Assembly (NCBI RefSeq): GCF_003012745.1
Contig: NZ_PXYK01000001.1
Span: 186,001-250,000, forward strand
Source of the DNA: Kumtagia ephedrae
GTDB taxonomy: Bacteria; Pseudomonadota; Alphaproteobacteria; Rhizobiales; Rhizobiaceae
Length of the DNA: 64,000 nucleotides
Direction: 5' to 3'
A program made the position numbers and the translations under genes. How positions within the stretch are numbered: the stretch's first letter is position 1; each line of letters starts with the position of its first letter. This document shows, one piece after another, positions 1-10,449 of this stretch. Under the pieces are notes generated by a model. The model made no database searches and was not told where the DNA came from. It saw only the letters and a program-made list of their open reading frames with translations.

Positions 1-587
1 TCGTCGTTGGAAACAGCGGCGGTGATGATGACGTCCTCGCCCTGCTTCCAGTTCGCCGGCGTCGCCACCAGGTGCTTTGCGGTGAGCTGGATGGAATCGA
101 TGGCCCGCAGGATCTCGTCGAAGTTGCGGCCGGTGGTCATCGGATAGCTGAGGATCAGCTTGATCTTCTTGTCCGGCCCGACGACGAAGACCGAGCGCAC
201 GGTTGCATTGTCGGCCGGCGTCCGCCCTTCCGACGTGTCGCCGGACTCGGCCGGCAGCATGCCGTAGAGCTTGGCGACCTTGAGATCCCTGTCGCCGATC
301 AGCGGGTAGTTGACGGAAAAGCCGGTCGCCGTGCGGATGTCGTCTTGCCACTTCTCGTGGCTGGAGACGGGATCGACCGAAATGCCGATGATCTTGACGC
401 CGCGTTTGCGGAATTCGCCTTCCAGCCCGGCCATGGTGCCGAGCTCGGTGGTGCAGACCGGCGTGAAGTTCTTGGGATGGCTGAACAGCACGGCCCAGCC
501 GTCGCCGATCCATTCGTGAAAGCTGATCGGCCCCTGCGTGGTTTCCGCGGTGAAATCGGGCGCAATATCGTTGATACGAAGGCTCAT
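1..587 (-). CDS. 1-Cys peroxiredoxin (Prx6 type), 3' end cut off by the window
   Basis: Thiol peroxidase that reduces hydrogen peroxide and organic peroxides in the cytoplasm. The minus-strand reading frame starts at ATG 587, after a good AGGGAGG ribosome site, and stays open for 195 codons to the window edge. Family length is near 220, so about 20 residues are missing. The peroxidatic cysteine is Cys45 in FTPVCTTE, and the typical SHPKNFTPVC block precedes it. I see no second resolving cysteine in the visible part, which fits the 1-Cys Prx6 group rather than AhpC. The gene stands alone and is transcribed away from hppA's end. The family call is secure; the exact reductant is unknown. Confidence 0.93.
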   Translation of the reverse strand, partial: MSLRINDIAPDFTAETTQGPISFHEWIGDGWAVLFSHPKNFTPVCTTELGTMAGLEGEFRKRGVKIIGISVDPVSSHEKWQDDIRTATGFSVNYPLIGDRDLKVAKLYGMLPAESGDTSEGRTPADNATVRSVFVVGPDKKIKLILSYPMTTGRNFDEILRAIDSIQLTAKHLVATPANWKQGEDVIITAAVSND

Positions 588-728
588 GGCGCACCTCCCT
601 GGTGGCTGTCTTGTCGACTTGGAATATGGTCTCCGCAGTTTAGTTTCGCGGCCTCCCGCCTGTCGAGGGAGAAACTTGCGAACGGCCTGCCTCTTCTGGA
701 CGAAGTTTGCTTCGCAGCAAAAGAAAGA

Positions 729-750
729 CCCGCGGGATCGCTCCCGCGGG
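729..750 (-). terminator. Rho-independent terminator of hppA
   Basis: A perfect 9-bp stem (CCCGCGGGA / TCCCGCGGG) with a 4-base loop lies 29 bases beyond the hppA stop. On the minus strand it runs straight into a T-rich stretch (positions 728 to 719), the layout of an intrinsic terminator for hppA. Confidence 0.85.
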
Positions 751-778
751 CCTGTCGCCTGAGCTCGATTCGTGGCGA

Positions 779-2920
779 TCAGCTGTGCGCCAGCACGGCC
801 AGCAGCAGCAGCGCCACGATGTTGGTGATCTTGATCGCCGGGTTGACGGCCGGGCCGGCGGTGTCCTTGTAGGGGTCGCCGACGGTATCGCCGGTGACGG
901 AGGCCTTGTGCGCCTCCGAGCCCTTCAGGTGCTTGGTGCCGTCCTTGTCGACAAAACCGTCCTCGAAGCTCTTCTTGGCGTTGTCCCAGGCGCCGCCGCC
1001 TGAGGTCATGGAGATCGCCACGAACAGGCCGTTGACGATGACGCCGAGCAGCGAGGCGCCGAGCGCGGCGAAGGCGGACGCCTTGGAGCCGGAGATCAGC
1101 AGCACGCCGAAATAGACCACCAGCGGCGCCAGCACCGGCAGCAGCGAAGGAATGATCATCTCCTTGATCGCCGCCTTCGTCAGCAGGTCGACGGCGCGCG
1201 CGTAGTTGGGTTTTGAGGTGCCCTTCATGATGCCGGGATCCTCGCGGAACTGCTTGCGCACCTCCTCGACGATCGAGCCGGCGGCGCGGCCGACGGCCGT
1301 CATGGCAATACCGCCGAAGAGATAGGGGATCAGGCCGCCGAAGATCAGGCCGGCGACGACATAGGGATTGGAGAGGTCGAACGAAACCGTTCCCACATCG
1401 GCGAAATACGGGAACTGGGCGGCGTTCGCGGCGAAAAACTGCAGGTCGTAGCTGTAGGCCGCGAACAGCACCAGCGCGCCGAGACCGGCCGAGCCGATCG
1501 CGTAGCCCTTGGTGACCGCCTTGGTGGTGTTGCCGACGGCGTCGAGCGCGTCGGTCGACTGGCGCACCTCCTTGGGCAGGCCCGCCATCTCGGCGATGCC
1601 GCCGGCATTGTCGGTGACCGGGCCGAAGGCGTCGAGCGCCACGATCATGCCGGCAAGGCCGAGCATGGTGGTGACGGCGATCGCCGTGCCGAACAGGCCG
1701 GCGAACTGGAAGGTGGAGATGATGCCGGCGACGATGACGATCGCCGGCAACGCCGTCGATTCCAGCGACACCGCCAGACCCTGGATGACGTTGGTGCCGT
1801 GGCCGGTGACGGAGGCCTGGGCGATGGAGACGACCGGGCGCTTGCCGGTGCCGGTATAGTATTCGGTGATCACCACGATCAGCGCGGTGACGGCGAGGCC
1901 GATCAGGCCGCACACGAACAGGGCGGTGCCGGTCACGGAAATCCCGCCGACGACGCCGATCTCGCCCCAGCCTATGGTGAGCGAGGTGGCCGCGCCGAGG
2001 CCGAGGATGGAGAGCAGCCCGGTAACGATCAGCCCCTTGTAGAGCGCGCCCATGATGGAACCGTTGGCGCCGAGCTTGACGAAGAAGGTGCCGACGATCG
2101 AGGTGATGATGCAGGCGCCGCAGATGGCGAGCGGGTAGAGCATGACGCTGCCCAGCACCGCCGAGCCGCCGAAGAAGATGGCGGCGAGCACCATGGTGGC
2201 GACGACCGTCACCGCATAGGTCTCGAACAGGTCGGCCGCCATGCCGGCGCAGTCGCCGACATTGTCGCCCACATTGTCGGCAATGGTAGCCGGATTGCGC
2301 GGGTCGTCCTCCGGAATGCCGGCCTCGACCTTGCCGACCAGATCGCCGCCGACATCGGCGCCCTTGGTGAAGATGCCGCCGCCGAGACGGGCGAAGATGG
2401 AGATAAGCGAAGCACCGAAGCCGAGCGCCACCAGCGAGTCGATGACCGTGCGGTCGGCGGGCGCGTAGCCTGCGGGACCGATCAAGATCCAGTAGTAGAC
2501 CGACACGCCGAGCAGCGCGAGGCCGGCGACCAGCATGCCGGTGATGGCGCCCGACTTGAAGGCGATGTCGAGGCCGGCTGCAAGGCTGTTGGAAGCGGCC
2601 TGCGCGGTGCGCACGTTGGCGCGGACCGAGACATGCATGCCGATGAAGCCGGCGGCGCCCGAGAGCACCGCGCCGATCAAGAAGCCTATCGCCGCCGTTC
2701 CCGAAAGCAGCCACCAGGCGAGCAGGAAGACCACCACACCGACGATCGCGATCGTCGTATATTGGCGGGCCAGATAAGCCTGCGCACCCTCCCGGATGGC
2801 GCCTGCGATTTCCTGCATGCGTGCATTGCCCTGGTCGGAAGCGAGCACCGACCGAGTCGCCCAGATGGCGTAGAGGACAGAAAGCAGGCCGCAGGCGATG
2901 ACGACGTAGAGTATGGTCAT
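779..2920 (-). CDS. hppA: Membrane-bound proton-translocating pyrophosphatase, K+-independent type
   Basis: Integral inner-membrane pump of 713 residues that couples pyrophosphate hydrolysis to proton export, with about 16 predicted membrane helices. The pyrophosphate/Mg-binding motifs [11 protein letters not shown] and [16 protein letters not shown] are intact. In [10 protein letters not shown] the residues are Lys467 and Thr470; K+-dependent members carry Ala and Gly there, so this should be the K+-independent class (family knowledge). The start at ATG 2920 gives the standard N-terminal helix. The gene is monocistronic with its own terminator and is divergent from the ABC transporter gene to its right. 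Confidence 0.97.
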   Translation of the reverse strand: MTILYVVIACGLLSVLYAIWATRSVLASDQGNARMQEIAGAIREGAQAYLARQYTTIAIVGVVVFLLAWWLLSGTAAIGFLIGAVLSGAAGFIGMHVSVRANVRTAQAASNSLAAGLDIAFKSGAITGMLVAGLALLGVSVYYWILIGPAGYAPADRTVIDSLVALGFGASLISIFARLGGGIFTKGADVGGDLVGKVEAGIPEDDPRNPATIADNVGDNVGDCAGMAADLFETYAVTVVATMVLAAIFFGGSAVLGSVMLYPLAICGACIITSIVGTFFVKLGANGSIMGALYKGLIVTGLLSILGLGAATSLTIGWGEIGVVGGISVTGTALFVCGLIGLAVTALIVVITEYYTGTGKRPVVSIAQASVTGHGTNVIQGLAVSLESTALPAIVIVAGIISTFQFAGLFGTAIAVTTMLGLAGMIVALDAFGPVTDNAGGIAEMAGLPKEVRQSTDALDAVGNTTKAVTKGYAIGSAGLGALVLFAAYSYDLQFFAANAAQFPYFADVGTVSFDLSNPYVVAGLIFGGLIPYLFGGIAMTAVGRAAGSIVEEVRKQFREDPGIMKGTSKPNYARAVDLLTKAAIKEMIIPSLLPVLAPLVVYFGVLLISGSKASAFAALGASLLGVIVNGLFVAISMTSGGGAWDNAKKSFEDGFVDKDGTKHLKGSEAHKASVTGDTVGDPYKDTAGPAVNPAIKITNIVALLLLAVLAHS

Positions 2921-3256
2921 TGCCGAATTTTCCCTGATGGATAGCCCGAAAGAACCCCTCCCCGGGCCGTTGAGGCGAGACCGGCGGCTGCAATGGCAGA
3001 GACTGCCAAGGCAGAATCCAGACCCGTACGCTGTATGCGAAAGCCTGTCGGCATCGTCAAGGTTTCGTGATCTCGTTGCCGGGATTTTGCTGCAGCTTTT
3101 TATGCAAACCGATTGAATTCGCCGATAAATCCCGCCGCCGCGACCCCTGGACCGCCGACTCTACCGTTAGCCGACTTTGCCGTTATTGCCGCTCTCGGCA
3201 TAGGCAAACAGTCAATTCGTGCTACCTTTTCCAAAAAGGGCAAGGGGTATAAACGC
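2921..3256. other. Intergenic region between divergent hppA and the ABC transporter gene
   Basis: 336 bases without a convincing gene. It should hold the promoters of hppA (minus) and of the BclA-like gene (plus). A small inverted repeat TGGCAG-AGA-CTGCCA lies at 2994-3008. An upstream in-frame ATG at 3113 would add 48 low-complexity residues to the transporter, but it has no ribosome site or conserved sequence, so I treat that stretch as leader. Confidence 0.5.
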
Positions 3257-5266
3257 GTGATTCGGACGAGGGTCGTGAGACCCCCGCCACGCTTCCTGAA
3301 CCGGTGGCGTCTCGGCAAGGACCAGTCTCCTCCGCTGACGCCGGTCTCCTCGATGCGTGGCTTCTGGGGCCTGATGCGGGCCTATTGGTTTTCGGACCGG
3401 TGGCATGAAGCCTGGGCGCTGACGGCTGTCATCGCCCTGTTGACGGCCGCTTCGAGCAAGGTCGGCGTGTGGATCGCCCAGGCAGGCGGCGAACTGACCA
3501 GCGCCATCGCGCTGTTCCATTGGCAGGAGAACGAGTCGCCGCTCGCGACGATCGTCATGGCCATGGTCTGGCTGGTGTTCCTCGTCATCGCCCACGATCT
3601 CGGCATATTCGGCGTGCGGCACCTGTTCTCTACGACGCTGCACCGCAAGTGGCGGGGCTGGCTGACCGGCCGGTTCAACGCAGCGCTGCTCGACGCCAAC
3701 CATACTCATCTGCACGTCCAGGCCGGTGGTCGCGATGCGGACGGCACGGCGGTGCCGGCGCCCGACAACATCGACCAGCGCGTCCATGAATCGATCAAGG
3801 ACATGACCGGCGGCGCGATCGGGCTGGCCATGGGCGTGCTGCAGGTGGTGAGTTCGCTGTTCTTCTTCGGCCAGGTGCTGATCAGCACGTCCACGCCGAT
3901 CGCCGGACTGGAAATGTTCGGCACCTATGGCGCCGCCGTGCTCGCCTTCGCCGCGGTCGCCGCCTACGTGCCGCTCAACACCTGGTTCGCCCTGAAACTC
4001 GGCGGCGCGCTGGAACGGCTCAGCGTCGCCAGCCAGAAGGTGGAAGGAAGTTTTCGCGCCGAGTTGACGACGCTGCTGCGCCGCAGCTTCCACATGGCGG
4101 CGTCGCGCGGCGAGTCCGTGCAGCAGGAGACCAACGACCGCCTCTACACCGGCATCGACCGTGTATGGGCGCGCCTGAACTGGTTCGACGCGGGCTACAA
4201 GGCCTACAACAAGATCTACGATTTCATCGGTTTCCGGGTCGTGGCCTATGCGCCGGGGCTGCTGCCCTACGTCAACAACGACATCAGCCTGAAGAACTAT
4301 GTGACGGGCGCCGAACTGGTCAACCGGCTGATCCAGGAATGCTCGTGGTTCATCCATGTCATGCCGAGCATCGCCTCGCTGAAGGCGAACGCCCGCCGCG
4401 TGATCGAGCTAGCCGACGCGATCGAACGCGTGCAGAGCCCGGACGACTTCTATCGCTCGACCGGCCGCAGCGAATTCCGCTTCGCCCGTCAGCACGGCGT
4501 GTTCGGGCTGACCGTGCGCGACCTGGAACTGATGCATGCCGGCGAGGAAACCGTGCCGTTCCTCAGCGCGCCGCTGCTGCGCTTCCGCCGCGGCGAATGG
4601 ACCTTCATCAAGGGCGCGTCGGGCACCGGCAAGACCAGCCTGATCAAGGCCGTCAACGGCTTGTGGCCGTATGGCGGCGGCGAGATCGTCCTGCCCGAGG
4701 GCGTCGCGACATTCTATGCCGCGCAGGAAGTCCGGCTGCCGTCGGTGTCGCTGAAGCAACTGGTATGCCTGCCGCAGCCCGAGGCCGAGCACACCGACAC
4801 GCGCGTCGCCGCCGCCCTGCACAGGGCCGGCCTCGGCGAGTTCATCGAATCGCTGGCCGAGCCCGGCCGCGCCGGAAAGGCGTGGGAAGACCTCCTGTCG
4901 GGCGGCCAGAAGCAGAAGCTGGTGCTGGCACGCATCCTGCTGCACAGACCGGGGCTGCTGTTCCTCGATGAGGCGACCGGCGCGCTCGACGTGCAGGCCA
5001 AGGTGGCCTTCCACCAGGCGATCAAGGACAATTGCCCGGGCATCACCGTCATCAGCGTCATGCACGAGACCGAGCCGCCGCGCTCGGCGACCGGCGCCGA
5101 GTTCTACGACAGCGTGCTCGCCATCGCCGACGGCATGGCCGTCAAGACGCCGCTGCGCCCCGGACTGCCGGCCGAGCTCACCACCATCCTGGAGCAGCCG
5201 GAGCCGCTGCTGCGACCGGTCGCGAAGGCGCGCGCGCAGCTTCCCGTCGGTCAGAAGCAGCGCTGA
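3257..5266 (+). CDS. BclA/SbmA-BacA-like fused ABC transporter (permease plus ATPase)
   Basis: Inner-membrane half-transporter of about 669 residues. The N-terminal two thirds are an SbmA_BacA-type transmembrane domain; the C-terminal third is an ABC ATPase with Walker A GASGTGKTS (about residue 453), signature LSGGQKQKLVLARI (about 546) and Walker B LLFLDEATGALD. The GTG start at 3257 follows AAGGGG at good spacing, preferred over the ATG at 3113. Relatives include Bradyrhizobium BclA, which imports nodule-specific and other antimicrobial peptides, and mycobacterial Rv1819c. Peptide or cobalamin-like uptake is therefore plausible but inferred. It converges on the hepT remnant with only 12 bases between them. 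Confidence 0.88.
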   Translation: MIRTRVVRPPPRFLNRWRLGKDQSPPLTPVSSMRGFWGLMRAYWFSDRWHEAWALTAVIALLTAASSKVGVWIAQAGGELTSAIALFHWQENESPLATIVMAMVWLVFLVIAHDLGIFGVRHLFSTTLHRKWRGWLTGRFNAALLDANHTHLHVQAGGRDADGTAVPAPDNIDQRVHESIKDMTGGAIGLAMGVLQVVSSLFFFGQVLISTSTPIAGLEMFGTYGAAVLAFAAVAAYVPLNTWFALKLGGALERLSVASQKVEGSFRAELTTLLRRSFHMAASRGESVQQETNDRLYTGIDRVWARLNWFDAGYKAYNKIYDFIGFRVVAYAPGLLPYVNNDISLKNYVTGAELVNRLIQECSWFIHVMPSIASLKANARRVIELADAIERVQSPDDFYRSTGRSEFRFARQHGVFGLTVRDLELMHAGEETVPFLSAPLLRFRRGEWTFIKGASGTGKTSLIKAVNGLWPYGGGEIVLPEGVATFYAAQEVRLPSVSLKQLVCLPQPEAEHTDTRVAAALHRAGLGEFIESLAEPGRAGKAWEDLLSGGQKQKLVLARILLHRPGLLFLDEATGALDVQAKVAFHQAIKDNCPGITVISVMHETEPPRSATGAEFYDSVLAIADGMAVKTPLRPGLPAELTTILEQPEPLLRPVAKARAQLPVGQKQR

Positions 5267-5278
5267 CAAAGCCGAAAG

Positions 5279-5645
5279 TCAGGCTTGGCGATCCGGCGCG
5301 GTGCGAACCAACGCAATCATGCGCTCCACGGCGACCCGAAGCCGAGGCAGATGATCGGCGACCACGGCCCACACAATCACTTCCGATGCCTTGTGATACT
5401 CGTGCCGAAGAATGTTGCCGATGCCGCGTATCTGTTTCCACGGTATGTCGGGCGCCGACTCCAGCAACTCGTCCGGCAGATGCCGGACCGCTTCCGATAT
5501 TATCTCCAGGCCGCGTTCCACGCCGTGCCGAAGCAATCAATCCGCCCGGAAATCCCTCCAGCGTCTTGCCGGTCGTAGCGGCCTCGATGCCGTTCAACGC
5601 CTCGATAATTTCGGCCAAGACCGGCTCGAGGCTTCGTCTTGCCAT
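5279..5645 (-). pseudogene. HepT-like toxin (DUF86), frameshifted
   Basis: HepT/HEPN proteins are the RNase toxin partners of MNT antitoxins. The frame opens at ATG 5645 (MARRSLEPVLAEIIEAL...) and should continue into GVERGLEIISEAVRHLPDE and IPWKQIRGIGNILRHEY, but that second half is in another frame. The break coincides with a tandem CAATCAAT at 5534-5541 (plus strand). Removing one 4-base unit restores a single frame of about 120 residues, the usual HepT length. The HEPN-type histidine segment reads GNILRHEY, without the Arg directly before Asn seen in RNxxxH forms; I believe some rhizobial homologues share this. The start overlaps the mntA stop by one base. A sequencing error cannot be excluded. 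Confidence 0.8.
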
Positions 5646-5941
5646 CAGAACACGCCATAGGCCGATCGTTCTATCTCGTTCTTCAGCATCGGATGCAGAC
5701 TGTCGCGGGTGGTGATGTCGACCTCCATCGCCATCCGCTCCTCCAGCAACTGCTTGATGCCGACGAGATCGATCAATGAGAAACGCCCTCCCTCGTCGTA
5801 GTCTATGAAGAGATCGATATCGCTTGTCTCGATCGCCTCGTCGCGGGCCGCCGAGCCGAACAGGAACAGCGACGTGGCGCCCATGCGCTTCACGGCATCG
5901 GCGTTGCGGCGGAGTGCATGTATGATCTCGTTCCTGCGCAT
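5645..5941 (-). CDS. mntA: MNT-type nucleotidyltransferase antitoxin
   Basis: Minimal nucleotidyltransferase of 98 residues that neutralises HepT by AMPylating it (known for the family). The fold's signature is intact: GSAARDEAIETSDIDLFIDYD, with the two catalytic aspartates in DIDLF and a third in MEVDITT. It is translationally coupled to the broken hepT (TGATG overlap) and ends the hemB transcription unit, starting 31 bases downstream of the hemB stop. The antitoxin appears functional while its toxin does not. Confidence 0.88.
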   Translation of the reverse strand: MRRNEIIHALRRNADAVKRMGATSLFLFGSAARDEAIETSDIDLFIDYDEGGRFSLIDLVGIKQLLEERMAMEVDITTRDSLHPMLKNEIERSAYGVF

Positions 5942-5971
5942 GTGCTTCCCGACCCGCCGGCGACGGTGTTT

Positions 5972-7000
<1,029 letters not shown>

Positions 7001-7121
7001 GGGCGTGTCTCCGGTCGGGCCTGGCGGTCGGATTTGCTGAAAAGACCGCTCGGCACCTGTCGATCCGATGCTCTAGCATGCCGGCATGGCGAGGACCAAT
7101 GCGACCGTTGCCCGCGCTGTC

Positions 7122-7982
7122 CTATTGCGGCTGGCCGTTGCCCGACAGGATCTGCAGGCTGCCGCTCATGGCATCGCGGAACGCCTCGTCGAAGCTGATG
7201 CCGCGCCGCTGCCACTCGAAGACCGTTTCGCCGCTGGAAAGCCGCCAGTCGGCCACCCAGCCGCGGTCCTCGTCGCTCCAGGTCAGGCTGCCGGCCAGCG
7301 CCAGGGCGCCGTCATAGCGCGCCGCGATCGCCGCGAGATCGTCCATCTCGACCTTGGGCAGGGTGTCGGCGGTCAGCGCGGTGTTGGCGAGCGTCGCGGA
7401 ATCGGGAAGCTCCACCGACAACGCCAGCGGCGCAGCGGCCGCCTCCAGCGATTCACGCATGAAGAAGCCGCCCGTGCCGTTGCGGGCGAGCGCGAAGGCC
7501 TTGCCGCCCTGGCGCACGGCGAGAAACACGACGAGGCGCGGCCGTTCCGCCAGCCAGGGTTTTCGGCCGAGCTTTTCCAGGAACGCATCGACGCGCTCGC
7601 GGTGGAAGCTGCAGGTGAGGTCGTGCGGGCGGTCGTATGTCCCCTGCTCGTCGTGGATGGGGATGCCTTCCATGCGGTCGCGATAGTGGAACGCCGACAC
7701 GAAACTGCCGGCTTCGGGCAGCGCCTGCGCCACCATCTCCGCATCCAGCACGCGGCGGTCGCCCGACACCTTCACCAATACCTCGCGGAAACACTCCTCG
7801 AAGCCACGCTGCCGGTTGGCCTCGCCAGTCCCGGTGACTACCGCCTGCGTCTCGTAGAGAGCGGTCAGGTTGAGAGCCCGAGCAGGACCGGCGGCCAGGC
7901 AGCAGGCCATGCCGACCATCAAAAGGCCAAGCCAGGACCGGCTCGCAAGGCGAGCGGATATGATCTGCTTCAGAAGGCGCAT
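7122..7982 (-). CDS. Exported DUF2066 family protein
   Basis: 286-residue protein with a basic N-terminus, a hydrophobic signal segment and a likely cleavage after ...GPARA at about residue 36. The mature part begins LTALYETQAVVTGTGEANRQRGFEECFREVLVKVSGD, with the conserved early motif of DUF2066 proteins; their function is not known to me. The frame continues open far upstream on this strand opposite the hydratase gene, but conserved sequence begins only at ATG 7982, followed directly by the signal peptide. It probably has its own promoter in the 174 bases shared with the divergent gene at 8157. Confidence 0.85.
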   Translation of the reverse strand: MRLLKQIISARLASRSWLGLLMVGMACCLAAGPARALNLTALYETQAVVTGTGEANRQRGFEECFREVLVKVSGDRRVLDAEMVAQALPEAGSFVSAFHYRDRMEGIPIHDEQGTYDRPHDLTCSFHRERVDAFLEKLGRKPWLAERPRLVVFLAVRQGGKAFALARNGTGGFFMRESLEAAAAPLALSVELPDSATLANTALTADTLPKVEMDDLAAIAARYDGALALAGSLTWSDEDRGWVADWRLSSGETVFEWQRRGISFDEAFRDAMSGSLQILSGNGQPQ

Positions 7983-8156
7983 CGATTCGGTCCCTGTTTG
8001 GCACGGGCAACGCAAAAAGAACACCCGCAAGGCCCCGGTGTGGCGGTTCGACGTGGCATCGTCCCGCAGGCCCTCGCAACCGGGCACGCAGGTTGACGGG
8101 CCGGTCCACGGTCCTCTAGCACTGTCGCGGGAAGGCCGGTCAGGGAGTCGCGACGC

Positions 8157-9203
8157 ATGGACTTTGGCGGTGGAGACGAAATCCGCTTCGAGCGCCGCGG
8201 CGCGGCCGGCGTGGTCACGCTGACGCGGCCGAAGGCTCTCAACGCGCTGACGCTCGGGATGGTCGTCGCCATGTCCAAGGCGTTTGCAGCCTGGGAGCAG
8301 GACGACTCGCTCTCGAGGGTGGTGATCAAGGCGGAAGGCCGGGCCTTCTGCGCCGGCGGCGACATCGCACAGGTCTATCATGCCATGCGCGCCGGCACCC
8401 CGCCGGTCCGGTTCTTCGCCGACGAGTACCGGCTGAACGCCGCGCTGGCGCGCTTTCCAAAACCCTGCATCTCGCTGATCGACGGCATCGTGATGGGCGG
8501 CGGGGTCGGCATTTCCTGCCACGGCTCGCATCGGGTGATGACGGAAAAGGCGCTGTTCGCCATGCCGGAAGTCGGCATCGGCTTCTTCCCCGACGTCGGC
8601 GGCAGCTTCTTCCTGTCGCGCCTCAAGGGCAGCTACGGCATGTATCTCGGCCTGACCGGCGGACGCATCCGCGCCGGCGACGCCCTTCGGGGCGGCATCG
8701 CGACGCATGCCGTCGGGTCCGCTTCCCTCGACGAGATTGTCGACCGGCTGTGCGAGGGCGACGATCCGGACCAGGTGCTCAAGACCTTCGCCGCGACGCC
8801 CGACTGCGAGACGGACGAAGGCACGCTGCTGTCGGTTGCCCGGCTGTTCTCGCGCGAAAAGCTGGCGGATCTTCTGGTCGGCCTCGAACAGGCGCGCGAA
8901 GCCGGCGAGGCGGTTGCCGAGACGGCGCTCGCGGCCATCGGCAAGGCATCCCCCACCAGCGTCGCCGTGACGTTCCGGCAGATCAACACCGGCGCCATGC
9001 TCGACATGGACGAGTGCATGCGCATGGAATTCCGCATCCTCAACCGCATGCTCGCCAGCCACGACTTCCCGGAAGGCATCCGCGCCGCGGTCATCGACAA
9101 GGACGGCGCGCCGAAATGGCGGCCGGCGAGCCTCGCCGAGCTGACGGACGCATCCGTCGAGGCCTATTTCGCGCCGCTGCCGGGCGGTGAGCTAGAGCTG
9201 TGA
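8157..9203 (+). CDS. Enoyl-CoA hydratase/isomerase family, 3-hydroxyisobutyryl-CoA hydrolase-like
   Basis: Cytoplasmic crotonase-fold enzyme of 348 residues. FCAGGDIAQVY forms one half of the oxyanion hole. The block DGIVMGGGVGISCHGSHRV followed by FAMPEVGIGFFPDVGGSFFLSRL is characteristic of 3-hydroxyisobutyryl-CoA hydrolase in valine breakdown; length also fits that group rather than the 260-residue hydratases. It overlaps the next gene by four bases (GTGA), so the two are coupled. Confident for the family and fairly confident for the hydrolase subgroup. Confidence 0.9.
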   Translation: MDFGGGDEIRFERRGAAGVVTLTRPKALNALTLGMVVAMSKAFAAWEQDDSLSRVVIKAEGRAFCAGGDIAQVYHAMRAGTPPVRFFADEYRLNAALARFPKPCISLIDGIVMGGGVGISCHGSHRVMTEKALFAMPEVGIGFFPDVGGSFFLSRLKGSYGMYLGLTGGRIRAGDALRGGIATHAVGSASLDEIVDRLCEGDDPDQVLKTFAATPDCETDEGTLLSVARLFSREKLADLLVGLEQAREAGEAVAETALAAIGKASPTSVAVTFRQINTGAMLDMDECMRMEFRILNRMLASHDFPEGIRAAVIDKDGAPKWRPASLAELTDASVEAYFAPLPGGELEL

Positions 9204-9622
9204 GCGACGTTCCGGCACGGCAGCAGACGTTCGCGCCGAGCACGGTCGAGCTGCTGTTCGCCTGGTTCCAGCGCATTATCGCCGTCTACTGCCTGATGTT
9301 CGGCGTGCTCTACTGGATCCGGCTGATCGGCTACTATGACGGGCCGCTGTGGCGTTTCGACCTGATGCCGGTCTACTGGCAGGTGGTGACGACGACGCTG
9401 GCGGTGTTTTTCCCCTTCGCCGCCGCCGGGTTGTGGATGCAGGCGTCCTGGGGGCCGGTGATCTGGTTCATCTGCGCCGCCACCGAGACGGTGATGTATG
9501 TCGGTTTTCCCGATCTCTTCGGCGGCCACTACGCGGTCGTCGCCTCGCACGGCTTCGCCGCCTGCCTCTATACCACCTTCCGCGTCTTCATCGGCCTGCA
9601 GAAACGCCGGGTGGAACGCTAG
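9200..9622 (+). CDS. Small integral membrane protein (DUF6163-like)
   Basis: 140 residues with about four hydrophobic helices (starting near ELLFAWFQRIIAVYCLMFGV) and short charged ends, so an inner-membrane protein. The GTG start lies in the stop codon region of the preceding hydrolase gene (GTGA overlap), indicating translational coupling. It resembles small rhizobial membrane proteins filed as DUF6163, but I cannot verify the assignment. No catalytic motif is visible and the function is unknown. Confidence 0.75.
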   Translation: MSDVPARQQTFAPSTVELLFAWFQRIIAVYCLMFGVLYWIRLIGYYDGPLWRFDLMPVYWQVVTTTLAVFFPFAAAGLWMQASWGPVIWFICAATETVMYVGFPDLFGGHYAVVASHGFAACLYTTFRVFIGLQKRRVER

Positions 9623-9680
9623 GCTCACGGGCATAGACCTTTACGGGCCGGCGGCCGCCAGAAACCCGGCACCTGCGCCT

Positions 9681-9702
9681 TGCCGCGGCTCGAACCGCGG
9701 CA
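9681..9702 (+). terminator. Hairpin after the membrane-protein gene, possible terminator
   Basis: TGCCGCGG-CTCGAA-CCGCGGCA forms a perfect 8-bp stem about 60 bases past the stop at 9622. No U-run follows, so intrinsic termination is uncertain. Confidence 0.35.
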
Positions 9703-9737
9703 CCGCGGGCGCTTCGGGGCAATTGCCTAAGCTTTTA

Positions 9738-9811
9738 GGTTAATTGTTTGCCCTCGGGTGACCGATCGTTAATCCTGTTTCGCAACCACTCCCCCGTAAC
9801 AGCTTGTTAAG
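9738..9811 (+). promoter_or_regulatory. ldtR upstream control region with LdtR-like half sites
   Basis: AT-rich stretch before ldtR. GGTTAATTGTTTG at 9738-9750 resembles the left part of the inverted repeat in front of ldtP (10634-10654), and TTGTTAAG at 9804-9811 repeats exactly within that element (10640-10647). Sharing these words between the regulator's own leader and its probable target suggests autoregulation. No clean sigma-70 promoter could be fixed. Confidence 0.4.
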
Positions 9812-9907
9812 CCTGGCGTTTAAGTCGAATTTTATGGGTATTCGATAGGGTCGCGACCAAGGTGAGAAAACAAAACATCACCCGGCGACAAACGAGAGGC
9901 GAAGACC

Positions 9908-10423
9908 ATGATCAACTCCCGTCCTGCGGCGAAGACCGCTACGGTGTCCGATGATCGTCGCGAGGCGATCCGCTCCCTATACATGGAATCACTTCAGCTC
10001 GTCGAGCGGTTGCACCGGCGTTTGCTTGACGTGATCAAGGACGAATTCGACCGCAGCGGCAGCAACGACATCAATGCCGTGCAGGCGCTGCTGCTCTTCA
10101 ACATCGGCAATTCGGAGCTGACGGCGGGCGAGCTGCGCTCGCGCGGCTACTATCTCGGCTCCAACGTGTCCTACAACCTCAAGAAGCTGGTCGACCTCGG
10201 CTTCATCAACCACCAGCGCTCGCGCATCGACCGCCGCTCGGTCAGGGTCAGTCTGACGCCGAAGGGCGCGGCGATCGCCGAGGTCGTCGGCGGGCTCTAC
10301 GAGCGCCACATCGGCTCGATCGAGCAGGTCGGCGGCATCAACGCCGAGGAGTTCAAGCAGATGAACCGCGCCCTGCAGCGCCTCGACCGCTTCTGGAACG
10401 ACACCATCGCCTACCGCATGTAG
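9908..10423 (+). CDS. ldtR: MarR family regulator LdtR
   Basis: 171-residue winged-helix regulator. The helix-turn-helix spans roughly residues 70-110 (ELTAGELRSRGYYLGSNVSY, then the wing RSRIDRRSVRVSL). This sequence type, followed directly by a periplasmic L,D-transpeptidase gene, matches LdtR of Liberibacter and Sinorhizobium, which controls ldtP and osmotic/cell-wall stress genes (established knowledge). The start at ATG 9908 has AGAGGCGAAG upstream. A 284-base gap with a candidate operator separates it from ldtP. Confidence 0.9.
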   Translation: MINSRPAAKTATVSDDRREAIRSLYMESLQLVERLHRRLLDVIKDEFDRSGSNDINAVQALLLFNIGNSELTAGELRSRGYYLGSNVSYNLKKLVDLGFINHQRSRIDRRSVRVSLTPKGAAIAEVVGGLYERHIGSIEQVGGINAEEFKQMNRALQRLDRFWNDTIAYRM

Positions 10424-10449
10424 GCCGCCGTCGCCATCGCGCCGACCGT

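Noticed and set aside
1799-2944. Long plus-strand open frame opposite hppA (381 codons)
   Set aside because: It is antisense to an unmistakable enzyme. High GC and codon bias create long open frames on the other strand, and the translation is low-complexity Asp/Gly/Arg/His-rich.
5279-5536. Intact 85-residue HepT starting at an internal TTG
   Set aside because: The preceding 36 residues of the HepT fold are present in the adjacent frame right after the antitoxin, so this is the 3' half of a frameshifted gene.
7983-9062. Upstream extension of the DUF2066 frame on the minus strand, giving 646 codons
   Set aside because: The added part is antisense to the hydratase gene, while a clear signal peptide begins at ATG 7982.
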